This document shows positions 19,940 to 29,250 of a stretch of DNA of 64,000 nucleotides, in pieces. Location: assembly GCF_003049575.1 (NCBI RefSeq), contig NZ_PYWI01000017.1:1-64000 (forward strand), written 5' to 3'. Position numbers and translations under genes: made by a program. Source of the stretch: Lysinibacillus parviboronicapiens. Its GTDB lineage: Bacteria > Bacillota > Bacilli > Bacillales_A > Planococcaceae. Under the pieces are notes generated by a model. It was not told the DNA's origin. It ran no database searches and saw only the letters and a list, made by a program, of their open reading frames with translations. Each line of letters starts with the position of its first letter. Position 1 is the stretch's first letter.

Positions 19940-21031
19940 ATGCGTGTACCAGTAGCGACAAAATCGCATCATTATGATGTTGTACTTGGACATGATTTTT
20001 TAGCGGAAGCGGTCAAATCATTTGATGATAAACTGCAAAAAGCTGATAAGCTCTTTGTTTTTACGGATGCTAATGTGTGGTCAGCACAGGGGGCATATTT
20101 CAAGGCAAATTTCCCATACGACTTTGAAGTTTTTGTACTACCAGCTGGTGAGGCATGTAAAACCTTTGAACAATATTATGCAGCGCAAACTTTCTTACTG
20201 GAACAGAAATGTTCACGTAAATCATTTATTTTTGCTTTAGGTGGAGGCGCTGTTGGCGATTTGACAGGCTTTGTTGCTGCGACATTTATGCGTGGTGTGC
20301 CATTCATTCAAATTCCAACGACCATTTTAGCCCATGACTCTGCAGTTGGGGGCAAAACGGCGATTAACCACCCGCTCGGCAAAAATATGATTGGTGCTTT
20401 TTATCAACCAGAGGGCGTTATTTACGATACAGTTTTTACGGAGACTTTGCCTGAGCGTGAAATCCGTTCAGGCACGGCAGAGGTCATTAAGCACGCAATG
20501 ATTTCAAATGCAAAATGGCTAGAGGAATTAATGACTGCAGATACAGTTATTCATTTCAGCACAGACGATTTAGCGAAGCAGCTAAAGGCTGGAATAGAAG
20601 TAAAGGCGAAAATTGTCTCAGAAGATGAAACCGAGCAATCCGTACGCAAATACTTAAACTTAGGTCATACTTACGGTCATGCTATTGAAGCTGCAGCGGG
20701 TTATGGCAAAGTAGCGCATGGCGAAGCCGTAATGATTGGTCTTGTGTACTGCTTATTATTAAGTGAACGCTATGGACAATTAAATCGTGACTTCACAACT
20801 TCATTTTTACACTTTGCGTTGAAAAATGGCTATCCATTTGAAGCGGTGAATCACTATTCATTCGAGCAATTAACAGAGTATTTATTAAAAGATAAAAAAG
20901 CGGAGTATGGAGTGTTACAATTTGTGCTACTGTCAAAAATTGGTGAACCGTTCGTGCAACCAATTGACTTAACGGAGTGCAAAGAAGTAGATACCGAATT
21001 CCGACAGCTATTAGCGGAGGTGCTTGTATGA
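19940..21031 (+). CDS. aroB: 3-Dehydroquinate synthase
   Basis: Second step of the shikimate pathway, NAD- and metal-dependent cyclisation of DAHP. The 363-residue protein has GGGAVGDLTGFVAATFMRG, PTTILAHDSAVGGKT and the metal ligands in LNLGHTYGHAIE and AHGEAV. Its stop overlaps the aroH start by four bases (ATGA at 21028-21031). Confidence 0.97.
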   Translation: MRVPVATKSHHYDVVLGHDFLAEAVKSFDDKLQKADKLFVFTDANVWSAQGAYFKANFPYDFEVFVLPAGEACKTFEQYYAAQTFLLEQKCSRKSFIFALGGGAVGDLTGFVAATFMRGVPFIQIPTTILAHDSAVGGKTAINHPLGKNMIGAFYQPEGVIYDTVFTETLPEREIRSGTAEVIKHAMISNAKWLEELMTADTVIHFSTDDLAKQLKAGIEVKAKIVSEDETEQSVRKYLNLGHTYGHAIEAAAGYGKVAHGEAVMIGLVYCLLLSERYGQLNRDFTTSFLHFALKNGYPFEAVNHYSFEQLTEYLLKDKKAEYGVLQFVLLSKIGEPFVQPIDLTECKEVDTEFRQLLAEVLV

Positions 21032-21396
21032 TTCGTGGACTAAGAGGTGCGATTACAATTGAGTCGGACAAGCCAGAACTTGTATGGGATGAGACAGCAA
21101 GATTAGTGCGGGAAGTCGTCACAGCAAATAATGTTGAGGTAGATGATATTGCTTCCATTGTCATTTCCACAACGCCTGATATTACATCAGCGTTCCCAGC
21201 ACGTGCCGTACGATTAATGGAGGGCTGGCAGTATGTTCCCGTGATGTGCACGCATGAAATGGACGTGCCAGGCGCACTCCCATTATGTATTCGTGTATTA
21301 ATACACGCCAATGTGGAAGTGGCGCAAAAAGATGTACAGCACTTGTATTTAAATGATGCAGTGAAATTAAGACCAGATTTAGCCCAAGCTAAATAA
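21028..21396 (+). CDS. aroH: Monofunctional chorismate mutase (AroH type)
   Basis: Converts chorismate to prephenate. The 122-residue protein starts MIRGLRGAIT and has the trimeric AroH-fold segments TPDITSAFPARAVR and HEMDVPGALPLCIRVL, with the catalytic Arg in RGLRG. ATG 21028 overlaps the aroB stop. hisC follows 18 bases later; in B. subtilis trpEDCFBA lies in this gap. Confidence 0.97.
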   Translation: MIRGLRGAITIESDKPELVWDETARLVREVVTANNVEVDDIASIVISTTPDITSAFPARAVRLMEGWQYVPVMCTHEMDVPGALPLCIRVLIHANVEVAQKDVQHLYLNDAVKLRPDLAQAK

Positions 21397-21414
21397 TTAG
21401 AGGAGATGTTTGAG

Positions 21415-22515
21415 ATGAAATGGAAACAACAATTGGACGGTATGCAAGCGTATAAGCCAGGTAAACCAATTGAAGAAGTACAGCGTGAATTCGGCTTACA
21501 AGAAGTCGTAAAATTAGCATCAAATGAAAACCCATTTGGTTGCTCACCAAAGGTAACAGCGTATTTACAAGATAATGCAGTAAATCATGCAATCTACCCA
21601 GATGGCTATGCACAAAACTTACGTACAGCTGTAGCAAATTATCTAGGTGTCAAAGAAACACAGCTTCTTTTTGGAAACGGCTCTGATGACATTATTACGA
21701 TTCTTACTCGTGCTTTGTTGTATCCTGGTGTGAACACAATCATGGCTGATCCATCCTTCTCGCAATACTGGCATAACGCTGACATCGAAGGGGCAGAAGT
21801 ACGCAAAATTCCGTGTATCGACGGTGCACATGATTTAGATGCTATGGCAGCAGCAATTGATGACAAAACATCTATCGTGTGGGTGTGTAGCCCCAATAAT
21901 CCAACAGGAGTTGTGATTGCAGATAATGATTTACGTGCGTTTTTAGCCAAAGTTCCAAGTGACGTACTGGTTGTGTTAGATGAAGCCTATATCGAATATG
22001 TGACACATCCAGAGCATAAAAACACACTACCTTTAATCGAAGAGTATCCAAATGTGCTGTTAATGCGTACATTCTCAAAAGCATATGGTCTTGCTTCCTT
22101 CCGAGTGGGCTATGCAATTGGGCAACCTGAAGTAATTGCGAAGCTTGATCCAGTGCGTGCGCCATTTAACAATACCATTTTAAGCCAAACGGTAGCAGCG
22201 ATTGCACTGAGCGATCAAGACTATCTACAAGCTTGCTGTGAGGCAAATGAAAAAGGCAAAAAGCAATACGTTGAATTTTGTGAAAAGCATAATTTAACTT
22301 ACTACCCATCTGATACGAACTTTATTTTCTTGAATACGAATGCTGATAGCGATATTGTTTTCCATGAGCTTATGAAGCGTGGCTTTATTATCCGTAGTGG
22401 AAATGCACTGGGAACGCCAGGTTTTATCCGAGTAACAATCGGTACAGAAGCGCAGAACGAAGCATTACTAGGACATCTTGAAACGGTGTTAAAAGAGCAA
22501 GGGGTTTTTGCATGA
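21415..22515 (+). CDS. hisC: Histidinol-phosphate/aromatic aminotransferase
   Basis: PLP enzyme for histidine synthesis that also transaminates prephenate or aromatic 2-oxo acids in Bacillus. The 366-residue protein has ASNENPFG, WVCSPNNPTG, LDEAYIEY and the PLP lysine region RTFSKAYGLASFRVGY. ATG 21415 is nine bases after GAGGAG; the ATG at 21406 abuts the ribosome site and is unlikely. Its stop overlaps the tyrA start. Confidence 0.95.
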   Translation: MKWKQQLDGMQAYKPGKPIEEVQREFGLQEVVKLASNENPFGCSPKVTAYLQDNAVNHAIYPDGYAQNLRTAVANYLGVKETQLLFGNGSDDIITILTRALLYPGVNTIMADPSFSQYWHNADIEGAEVRKIPCIDGAHDLDAMAAAIDDKTSIVWVCSPNNPTGVVIADNDLRAFLAKVPSDVLVVLDEAYIEYVTHPEHKNTLPLIEEYPNVLLMRTFSKAYGLASFRVGYAIGQPEVIAKLDPVRAPFNNTILSQTVAAIALSDQDYLQACCEANEKGKKQYVEFCEKHNLTYYPSDTNFIFLNTNADSDIVFHELMKRGFIIRSGNALGTPGFIRVTIGTEAQNEALLGHLETVLKEQGVFA

Positions 22516-23609
22516 CACGCAAAGTGCTCGTTATTGGGCTAGGCTTAATTGGGGGCTCGATTGCTCTTGCTCTACAAAAAGCGCCAGAAACCAAAATTTT
22601 CGGCTATGATATGGATGCCCAAACTCGTGAGCATGCCAAGACATTAAAGATTGTCCATGACATTGTAACAGATCCGAAAGATGTCGCAGCCGACGTAGAT
22701 GTCATCATTTTTGGGACACCCGTCAATGCTACACTGGAGTGGATGGAACAACTAAAATCATGGCCATTAAAAAATAAAGTAATCGTTACAGATACAGGTA
22801 GTACGAAAAAAATGATTATGCAAAAAGCAGGAGAATTACGGGCTCAAGGGATTACGTTTATCGGCGGACACCCAATGGCAGGCTCTCATAAAAGTGGTGT
22901 ATTAGCTGCGAAGGCGCATCTTTTCGAAAATGCTTATTACATGTTGACGCCACTTGCAGGGGAAGAAATTATTCATATGGCTCAGCTTGAAAGCCTGTTA
23001 AAATTTACACATGCGAAAGTCGTCAGTGTATCGGCACGTGAGCACGATCATATGACAGCTGTCGTAAGCCATTTTCCACATGTCATCGCAGCATCTCTCG
23101 TACATCAGCTCGGAGAGGAAAATGGAGAGTACCCGATGACACGTTCACTTGCTGCAGGGGGCTTCCGAGATGTGACGCGTATTGCCTCATCTAATCCAGT
23201 ATTGTGGCGTGATATTACACTACAAAATCGTGATGAGCTAATCGCCCAGTTAGAGGGCTGGCAATCAGAAATGAATCGTGTCAAAGAACTATTGTTAAAC
23301 GGTAATTCAGACGACATCGAAAATTATTTTGCTGTTGCCAAAGACTTACGGGATGAACTCCCTATTAGCGCTGGTGCCATGTTTACATCGTTTGATTTGT
23401 ATGTGGATGTTCCTGACTATCCAGGGGTTATTTCTGAGGTGACAGGCATACTAGCTGATGAAGCCATCAGTATTACAAACCTGCGTATCGTTGAATCTCG
23501 TGAAGATGTCTTCGGGATACTTGTCATTAGCTTACAAAGTGAAAGTGACCGTGAACGTGCTGCAGCTTGTATTCAAAAACGTGCAAACTTTGAAACATAT
23601 ATTTCATAG
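22512..23609 (+). CDS. tyrA: Prephenate dehydrogenase
   Basis: Oxidative decarboxylation of prephenate to 4-hydroxyphenylpyruvate for tyrosine. The 365-residue protein has the NAD motif GLGLIGGSIALAL near residue 9, the GGHPMAGSHKSG active-site block, and a C-terminal ACT domain (about residue 297 onward, LYVDVPDYPGVISEVT) for feedback control by tyrosine. ATGA overlap with hisC indicates coupled translation. Confidence 0.96.
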   Translation: MTRKVLVIGLGLIGGSIALALQKAPETKIFGYDMDAQTREHAKTLKIVHDIVTDPKDVAADVDVIIFGTPVNATLEWMEQLKSWPLKNKVIVTDTGSTKKMIMQKAGELRAQGITFIGGHPMAGSHKSGVLAAKAHLFENAYYMLTPLAGEEIIHMAQLESLLKFTHAKVVSVSAREHDHMTAVVSHFPHVIAASLVHQLGEENGEYPMTRSLAAGGFRDVTRIASSNPVLWRDITLQNRDELIAQLEGWQSEMNRVKELLLNGNSDDIENYFAVAKDLRDELPISAGAMFTSFDLYVDVPDYPGVISEVTGILADEAISITNLRIVESREDVFGILVISLQSESDRERAAACIQKRANFETYIS

Positions 23610-23711
23610 ATAAAGAAAATCGCGTTGCTGTCATAGCGCCGAATGTCTAGCAAAAGAGAAAGCGTCGATGTATCGGCGCTTTCTATCTTCATATGGAGGG
23701 GAGAAATTACT

Positions 23712-25001
23712 ATGAGTGAAAAAGTATTACAATATCATAAACCATCCTTACAAGGGATACTAACGATTCCTGGAGATAAATCCGTGTCACACCGTTCTGT
23801 GATGTTTGGCTCAATCGCAACTGGAAAAACGACGGTTGATGGTTTTTTACTTGGAGAGGATTGTTTAAGTACAATTGATTGCTTCCGCAAGCTTGGCGTG
23901 AAGATTGATGTAGATGGGACAAATGTGACGATTGACAGTGCTGGTATGGACGCATGGCAGGAGTCGACAGAGGTATTATATACAGGAAACTCTGGGACAA
24001 CAACACGTTTGATGCTTGGTATTCTAGCTGGCTCCAATGTACATACAGTGATGACAGGAGACGCATCGATTGGCAAACGCCCTATGCGTCGTGTTATTGA
24101 CCCACTACGTCAAATGGGGGCGCATATTACTGGCCGTGCAAATGGACAATTTACACCACTAGCGATTCAAGGAACGAAGTTGCAAGCAATTGACTATCAA
24201 ATGCCCGTTGCTAGTGCGCAGGTGAAATCGGCTATTTTACTAGCAGGGTTACGAGCAGAAGGTACAACCATTGTGCGTGAATCGGAAGTGTCACGTGACC
24301 ACACCGAGCGTATGTTACGTCAATTTGGCGCACAGGTAGATGTGGCTGATGGTGTTGTGTCGTTTAAGGGAGGGCAAAATCTGACAGGTACACATGTTTC
24401 TGTACCAGGTGATATATCTTCTGCGGCCTTTTTCTTAGTAGCCGGTGCTATTTGTAAAGGTAGTCGTATCGTGTTAGAAAATGTCGGCGTCAATCCGACC
24501 CGCGACGGCATCATTGAGGTCCTACAAAATATGGGAGCTTCCATGACGCTAGCGTATAATGAAGATGGTCAAGCAGAGCCGACAGCAACGATTACGATTG
24601 CAACGTCTACTTTGAAGGGGACGACGATTGAGGGGGACATTATTCCACGTCTCATCGATGAAATTCCTATACTGGCGTTATTAGCGACACAGGCACATGG
24701 CAAAACGATTATAAAAGATGCCGAGGAGTTAAAAGTAAAGGAAACAGATCGTATTACCGCGGTAGTAGATGAGTTGAAAAAATTAGGGGCTACAATTGAG
24801 GCAACAGCAGACGGCATGGTGATCGAGGGTCCTACGCCATTACGAGGGGCAAGCCTAAAAACCTATGGTGACCACCGTATTGGTATGATGGGGGCTGTCG
24901 CAGCGCTAATGACCGATGGAGCCGTGACATTAGATGATGCACAATGTATTGCAGTTTCTTATCCGACGTTTTTCGAGCATGTTGAGACAGTGACACAGTG
25001 A
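23712..25001 (+). CDS. aroA: EPSP synthase (3-phosphoshikimate 1-carboxyvinyltransferase)
   Basis: Joins PEP to shikimate 3-phosphate; called aroE in B. subtilis. The 429-residue protein has GDKSVSHRSVMFG, GNSGTTTRLMLG, GDASIGKRPMRR and TYGDHRIGMM. ATG 23712 follows TGGAGGGG; the frame open from 23643 includes a GAAAGCG...CGCTTTC hairpin (about 23660-23684) and is not used. Ends the aromatic operon at the terminator 25013-25039. Confidence 0.97.
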   Translation: MSEKVLQYHKPSLQGILTIPGDKSVSHRSVMFGSIATGKTTVDGFLLGEDCLSTIDCFRKLGVKIDVDGTNVTIDSAGMDAWQESTEVLYTGNSGTTTRLMLGILAGSNVHTVMTGDASIGKRPMRRVIDPLRQMGAHITGRANGQFTPLAIQGTKLQAIDYQMPVASAQVKSAILLAGLRAEGTTIVRESEVSRDHTERMLRQFGAQVDVADGVVSFKGGQNLTGTHVSVPGDISSAAFFLVAGAICKGSRIVLENVGVNPTRDGIIEVLQNMGASMTLAYNEDGQAEPTATITIATSTLKGTTIEGDIIPRLIDEIPILALLATQAHGKTIIKDAEELKVKETDRITAVVDELKKLGATIEATADGMVIEGPTPLRGASLKTYGDHRIGMMGAVAALMTDGAVTLDDAQCIAVSYPTFFEHVETVTQ

Positions 25002-25012
25002 ACAACACAAGG

Positions 25013-25039
25013 CTCTCCAATTCTTTTGGGGAGTTTTTT
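25013..25039 (+). terminator. Terminator of the aromatic operon
   Basis: CTCTCCAA pairs with TTGGGGAG (one G-T pair) and is followed by TTTTTT. Confidence 0.85.
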
Positions 25040-25101
25040 CTTGTTTCGGAAGAGAATGTTTTGTAGCATAAAGGTATAAACGAAAGAATAGGTGAATGAC
25101 T

Positions 25102-26364
25102 GTGAACAATGCGATGACTGAAATACTGCAAGCACTTGAGCAAGGGGATTTAGCTTTAATCGATCAGCTGCTTGAAACATTTTTAATAAAGGAACTGCCA
25201 GAAGAAACTTACGCACTTGCGGAAGTATTTATGCAATATGGCTACATGAAAGAAGCAGACCGTGTACTAGAGCATTTACAATTTTTATTCCCAGAAGAAG
25301 CACAGTTAAAAATTGATCGTGCAAATGTCTTAATGGAGCTTGGTGATGAGGACGCCGCATTAGATTTATTATTAGAAGTAGAAGATACGTCTCCAGAATA
25401 CCCACAGGCATTATTAGTATTAGCGGATTACTATCAAATGCAGGGGTTATTTGAAGTGGCTGAAAAGCGCATTAATGAAGCACTAGCCATATTACCTGAT
25501 GAGCCACTTTTACAATTTGCTAAAGCAGAGCTATTGTTTGAAACAGGTCGTTTTCTTGAGGCAGCACGCCTTTACGAGGAGTTGCACGAGCTACAAGAGG
25601 AGTTTGCTGGTGTAAGTCTTGTTGAGCGACTGGCTGAGGTATATCGTGCGGGGGCTGCCTATGAAACAGCTTTAGATTATTATTTAGCTGCTCTTGAGCA
25701 TGAAGTAAAGCCAGATGTATTATTTGGTGCAGCCTATTCAGCGTTCCAATCGCAAAAATATGAAATGGCTATTAAGCAATTAGAGGAGTTAAAAGAATTA
25801 GATCCAGATTATTTCTCAGCCTATTTATTACTGGCAGAAAGCTATGCCATGTCAGAGGATAATACGAAGGCCTATGCGGCCATTAAAGAAGGATTAAAGC
25901 GTGACGAGTACGATAAATCACTGTTCTTATTTGCTGGTAAAATGGCATTGAAAAATGGTCTTTCAGATGAAGCCGAAAATTATTTGCGTGAGGCGATTGC
26001 ATTAGATCCTGAATACATGGAGGCAGTGCTAGCGCTGATTTCTGTTTTCACACAGCAAGAACGGAATGAGGATGTTATTGAGTTATTTGAAACATTACAA
26101 CAAAATGATTTTGAATGGTCAACATTATACCCATTCGCAGCGGATGCATATGCAAATTTAGAATTGTACGACCGTGCATACGAATTTTATCGTTTGGCAT
26201 ATACTGATTTTAAGGAAGACGCAGCATTTTTAGAAAAATATGTTTATTTCTTATTAGAAGAAGGCAAGCGTTCGGAAGCAAAAGAGGTACTTAGTCAATT
26301 AATAAGCGTTCAACCTAGCGAACCAGAGTGGCAAGAGAAGTTAGAAAGCTTAGAATTTGAGTAA
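25102..26364 (+). CDS. ypiA: TPR-repeat protein (YpiA type)
   Basis: A 420-residue cytoplasmic protein made almost entirely of tetratricopeptide repeats (for example ALAILPDEPLLQFAKAELLF, ELDPDYFSAYLLLAESY, ALDPEYMEAVLALISVF). TPR arrays mediate protein contacts; the partner is unknown. Homologous to YpiA found after the aro genes in B. subtilis. GTG 25102 has the best spacing to AGGTGA; ATG 25096 lies too close. ypiB follows 14 bases downstream. Confidence 0.85.
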   Translation: MNNAMTEILQALEQGDLALIDQLLETFLIKELPEETYALAEVFMQYGYMKEADRVLEHLQFLFPEEAQLKIDRANVLMELGDEDAALDLLLEVEDTSPEYPQALLVLADYYQMQGLFEVAEKRINEALAILPDEPLLQFAKAELLFETGRFLEAARLYEELHELQEEFAGVSLVERLAEVYRAGAAYETALDYYLAALEHEVKPDVLFGAAYSAFQSQKYEMAIKQLEELKELDPDYFSAYLLLAESYAMSEDNTKAYAAIKEGLKRDEYDKSLFLFAGKMALKNGLSDEAENYLREAIALDPEYMEAVLALISVFTQQERNEDVIELFETLQQNDFEWSTLYPFAADAYANLELYDRAYEFYRLAYTDFKEDAAFLEKYVYFLLEEGKRSEAKEVLSQLISVQPSEPEWQEKLESLEFE

Positions 26365-26378
26365 AGGAGGGAGTGGGT

Positions 26379-26936
26379 ATGACTGCTTCTGTATCAGTTG
26401 TCGATAAAAAAGCATTTGTTCGATGGTTTTTAAAAAATTATCAATTGAAACGGCGTGAGTGTGTATGGATTTTAAACTACTTATTAAGTAATGATGAGTT
26501 GTTAAAGCGAATACGATTTGTCGAAGAAGCGCACTATTGTCCGAGGGCGATGGTGATGTCTACAGTTGATTCAACTGGGGTGCCATTTCGTTTTTACAAA
26601 GGCAATGTGATGACAGCAGATGCTGAGAAATCTTTCCATGATTTACGCTTACATGAACATGATGATATGTATATACAATTGAATTTTCCAAATATACCAC
26701 CGAGTGCACAATACTTAGCAGTTCTTGAAGAAAACCCTTATATGCCAGAAACACTGATTGTTAATGAAAAAGATCGTTTACTGGCGGAAGAGCTACTTTC
26801 AAACAGCTTACTCGTATTCCAAGAAGAAAAATTACTCGCACAAATTGATGAAGCCCTAGACCAAGGCGACGAAGAACGCTTTTATGAATTGTCAAATTTG
26901 TTACAAGTTTTAAAAGAAACGGCTAATCAACGCTAA
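26379..26936 (+). CDS. ypiB: UPF0302 protein YpiB
   Basis: A 185-residue protein of the UPF0302/IDEAL-domain family, with VRWFLKNYQLKRRECVWILNYL at the start (split here: VRWFLKNYQLKR, RECVWILNYL) and a C-terminal IDEAL-like segment (LAQIDEALDQGDEERFYELS). Function is not established. ATG 26379 is eight bases after AAAGGAGG; the GTG at 26373 is too close. Position between ypiA and ypiF/qcrA is conserved. Confidence 0.88.
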   Translation: MTASVSVVDKKAFVRWFLKNYQLKRRECVWILNYLLSNDELLKRIRFVEEAHYCPRAMVMSTVDSTGVPFRFYKGNVMTADAEKSFHDLRLHEHDDMYIQLNFPNIPPSAQYLAVLEENPYMPETLIVNEKDRLLAEELLSNSLLVFQEEKLLAQIDEALDQGDEERFYELSNLLQVLKETANQR

Positions 26937-27400
26937 TCATTTGTTTTTAGGGAAAAATTGAATGTCCTTTATCTACTTCTATATGGTAACATGACTAGTG
27001 AATGATTGTTTTCACTTTTTATTGGTTATCCTATTCATGGAGTGGAGAAGGACATTTTTTTATGTTGATTTAGTAACCAGGCACTTACTTTAGTAAATGG
27101 GTGACAGGAGAGCGGTAATAGCCTTTTGTTTGGGAGTGTGTAAACGTTTACTGAATGAATAAAGAGTAAAGTCACCGACGCATTTACGGATTTTAAAGGA
27201 AACACAATCGGGGTTAGTCAAGTGTTGTATTCATACGACTACGAATCACTGACCTCCATTGGTAAAAATGCCACGTCCTGTGGCTGTAATGAATTGACCG
27301 ACGCCATGTCGGCCCTCATGCAAGCCTAAGCATTATTCAAAATCCGGACGTAATTATGCCGAGGCGTAAGTGGTGTAGCAAAATGAGGAGGGTTTTTGGG
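26937..27400. other. Regulatory spacer upstream of ypiF-qcrABC
   Basis: No gene seen. Near its start GAATGTCCTT (about 26960) can pair with AAGGACATT (about 27050) before TTTTTTT, a long-loop terminator for ypiB. It then holds a catabolite-responsive element (27139-27152) and a run of small hairpins at 27270-27350, including GCCAC-GTCCT-GTGGC (27270-27284) and CCGAC-GCCAT-GTCGG. Confidence 0.5.
27139..27152 (+). promoter_or_regulatory. Catabolite-responsive element (CcpA site)
   Basis: TGTAAACGTTTACT matches the cre consensus TGWAARCGYTWNCW and contains the perfect 12-bp palindrome GTAAACGTTTAC. It lies about 250 bases upstream of ypiF-qcrABC, suggesting carbon-source control of the cytochrome bc operon. 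Confidence 0.7.
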
Positions 27401-27850
27401 ATGTATTTTAATGCAAACGATGTGACATCGTTTATGGCGCAGAAGGAGTTTATTGATACAGCGATTATACCGCTCGTAGCCATTGATTTAACGAATGAAA
27501 AAATGAAACAAAGTGGTGCCGAGGCGGATTTTTTATTATCGCTCACTGCTTTTATCGAGCAACAATTTAAAGGCCGTTTGCTTGTCATGCCACCATTTTC
27601 GTATAGTACTACGTTGAAAGATGAGGCAATGCCAGCGCAATTAGCGGCACAATTACATAATGCTGGTTTTAAGCATGTGTTCTTCATTACTTGTGACCAT
27701 TTCTGGACAAATAGTGGAGATGAAGTAAATGTCATTTGGCTACCAGCCATTCCGCTAGAATCAATGGATAAAGGCGTGAAAAACTCCATTCTCGAAGATC
27801 AATTACGACAAGTAATCCCGGTATTTTCGACTAAATGGGCACAGATTTAA
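27401..27850 (+). CDS. ypiF: DUF2487 protein YpiF
   Basis: A 149-residue protein of unknown function that precedes qcrA in many Bacillales. Starts MYFNANDVTSFM; ATG 27401 follows GAGGAGGG by eight bases, and the extra frame upstream to 27356 lacks any site. No transmembrane segment or known catalytic motif. Its place suggests a role linked to the bc complex or simply co-transcription. Confidence 0.85.
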   Translation: MYFNANDVTSFMAQKEFIDTAIIPLVAIDLTNEKMKQSGAEADFLLSLTAFIEQQFKGRLLVMPPFSYSTTLKDEAMPAQLAAQLHNAGFKHVFFITCDHFWTNSGDEVNVIWLPAIPLESMDKGVKNSILEDQLRQVIPVFSTKWAQI

Positions 27851-28006
27851 CAATTTGTTTCAATAAATGTTCACATTCTCCAGCTTTCCACAGAATGCTA
27901 TATTGACCAAGCTATGGACTTGATATATCATAGATATGTCCTAGTATTACTATTTGTAAAAAGTATGTCCGTTGGACTGACCTTTAAAGTTAGAGGGGGG
28001 AAAAGG

Positions 28007-28510
28007 ATGAGTAACAATCGAGTTTCACGTCGTCAATTTCTTAGTTATACACTTACAGGTGTAGGCGGATTTATGGCGGCAGGCATGCTGATGCCGATGG
28101 TTCGTTTTGCGTTAGACCCAGTGTTACAAAAACACGCAGGTGGGGATTTCGTCTTAACAGAACAAAAAATCGCTGACATCACTGAAGAGCCTATTAAAGT
28201 TGACTTCACATTTGAACAAGTTGACGCATGGTACAAATCTGATGTTACAAACGCTGCATGGGTTTATAAAAGCGGTGACGAAATAATTGCTTTATCACCA
28301 GTTTGTAAACATTTAGGTTGTACAGTAAACTGGGCGGGCGATACAGCACACCCAGATCAATTCTTCTGTCCTTGTCACGCTGGGCGTTACGAGAAAAACG
28401 GAAAGAACATTGCAGGTACACCACCTCTAGGTCCGTTGGATGAATTTGAAGTACAAGAAAAAGATGGTTATTTAATGATTGGTCCATCAAGAGCAAATAC
28501 TCTAGTTTAA
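28007..28510 (+). CDS. qcrA: Menaquinol:cytochrome c reductase, Rieske iron-sulfur subunit
   Basis: Carries the 2Fe-2S cluster of the cytochrome bc complex. The 167-residue protein has a twin-arginine-like N terminus (SRRQFLSYTLTG) with a membrane helix and the cluster-binding boxes CKHLGC and CPCHAGRYEKNG (two Cys, two His ligands plus the disulfide Cys). ATG 28007 follows AGAGGGGGG; length equals B. subtilis QcrA. First of three contiguous qcr genes. Confidence 0.97.
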   Translation: MSNNRVSRRQFLSYTLTGVGGFMAAGMLMPMVRFALDPVLQKHAGGDFVLTEQKIADITEEPIKVDFTFEQVDAWYKSDVTNAAWVYKSGDEIIALSPVCKHLGCTVNWAGDTAHPDQFFCPCHAGRYEKNGKNIAGTPPLGPLDEFEVQEKDGYLMIGPSRANTLV

Positions 28511-28532
28511 TTTGTAAGGGGGTACGAAATCA

Positions 28533-29207
28533 GTGCTAAACAAAATTTATGATTGGGTCGATGAACGATTAGATATTACACCGATTTGGCGTGATATTGC
28601 CGACCACGAAGTGCCAGAGCACGTTAACCCTGCACACCATTTCTCAGCATTCGTTTACTGCTTTGGTGGATTAACATTCTTCATCACAGTAATTCAAATT
28701 CTTTCTGGTATGTTCTTAACAATGTATTATGTACCAGATATCGAAAATGCTTGGAAATCAGTTTACTATCTACAAAACGAAGTAGCATTCGGTGAAATCG
28801 TACGCGGTATGCACCACTGGGGAGCTTCATTAGTTATCGTAATGATGTTCTTACACACACTTCGTGTATTCTTCACAGGTTCATATAAGAAACCTCGTGA
28901 GTTAAACTGGATGGTTGGTGTAGGTATTTTTGGTGTAATGATTGGTCTTGGTTTCACAGGCTACTTATTACCATGGGATATGAAAGCATTATTCGCTACT
29001 AAAGTAGGTATCGAAATTGCCGCATCTGTACCGTTTATCGGTCAAATGATTAAAGTATTATTAGCGGGTGACGCAACGATTATCGGTGCACAAACGTTAA
29101 CACGATTCTTTGCGATTCATGTATTCTTCTTACCTGCAGTATTGTTTGGGTTACTTGCAGCACACTTTATCATGATTCGTCGTCAAGGAATTTCTGGACC
29201 GTTGTGA
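28533..29207 (+). CDS. qcrB: Menaquinol:cytochrome c reductase, cytochrome b subunit
   Basis: Four-helix cytochrome b6-like subunit binding two b hemes and the quinone sites. The 224 residues match B. subtilis. Heme-ligand histidines are visible in GMHHWGASLVIVMMFLHTLRVF (split: GMHHWGAS, MMFLHTLR) and later TRFFAIHVFFLP and AAHFIMIRR; GYLLPWDMKA is the Qo-side signature. Starts with GTG 28533 after AAGGGGG. Confidence 0.97.
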   Translation: MLNKIYDWVDERLDITPIWRDIADHEVPEHVNPAHHFSAFVYCFGGLTFFITVIQILSGMFLTMYYVPDIENAWKSVYYLQNEVAFGEIVRGMHHWGASLVIVMMFLHTLRVFFTGSYKKPRELNWMVGVGIFGVMIGLGFTGYLLPWDMKALFATKVGIEIAASVPFIGQMIKVLLAGDATIIGAQTLTRFFAIHVFFLPAVLFGLLAAHFIMIRRQGISGPL

Positions 29208-29250
29208 TTTACACTTGACGGTTCGATGACTTTTTAAAGGAGGGGACACT

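Noticed and set aside
20793..21311. 172-residue minus-strand frame opposite aroB/aroH
   Set aside because: It is the antisense shadow of two well-supported overlapping genes.
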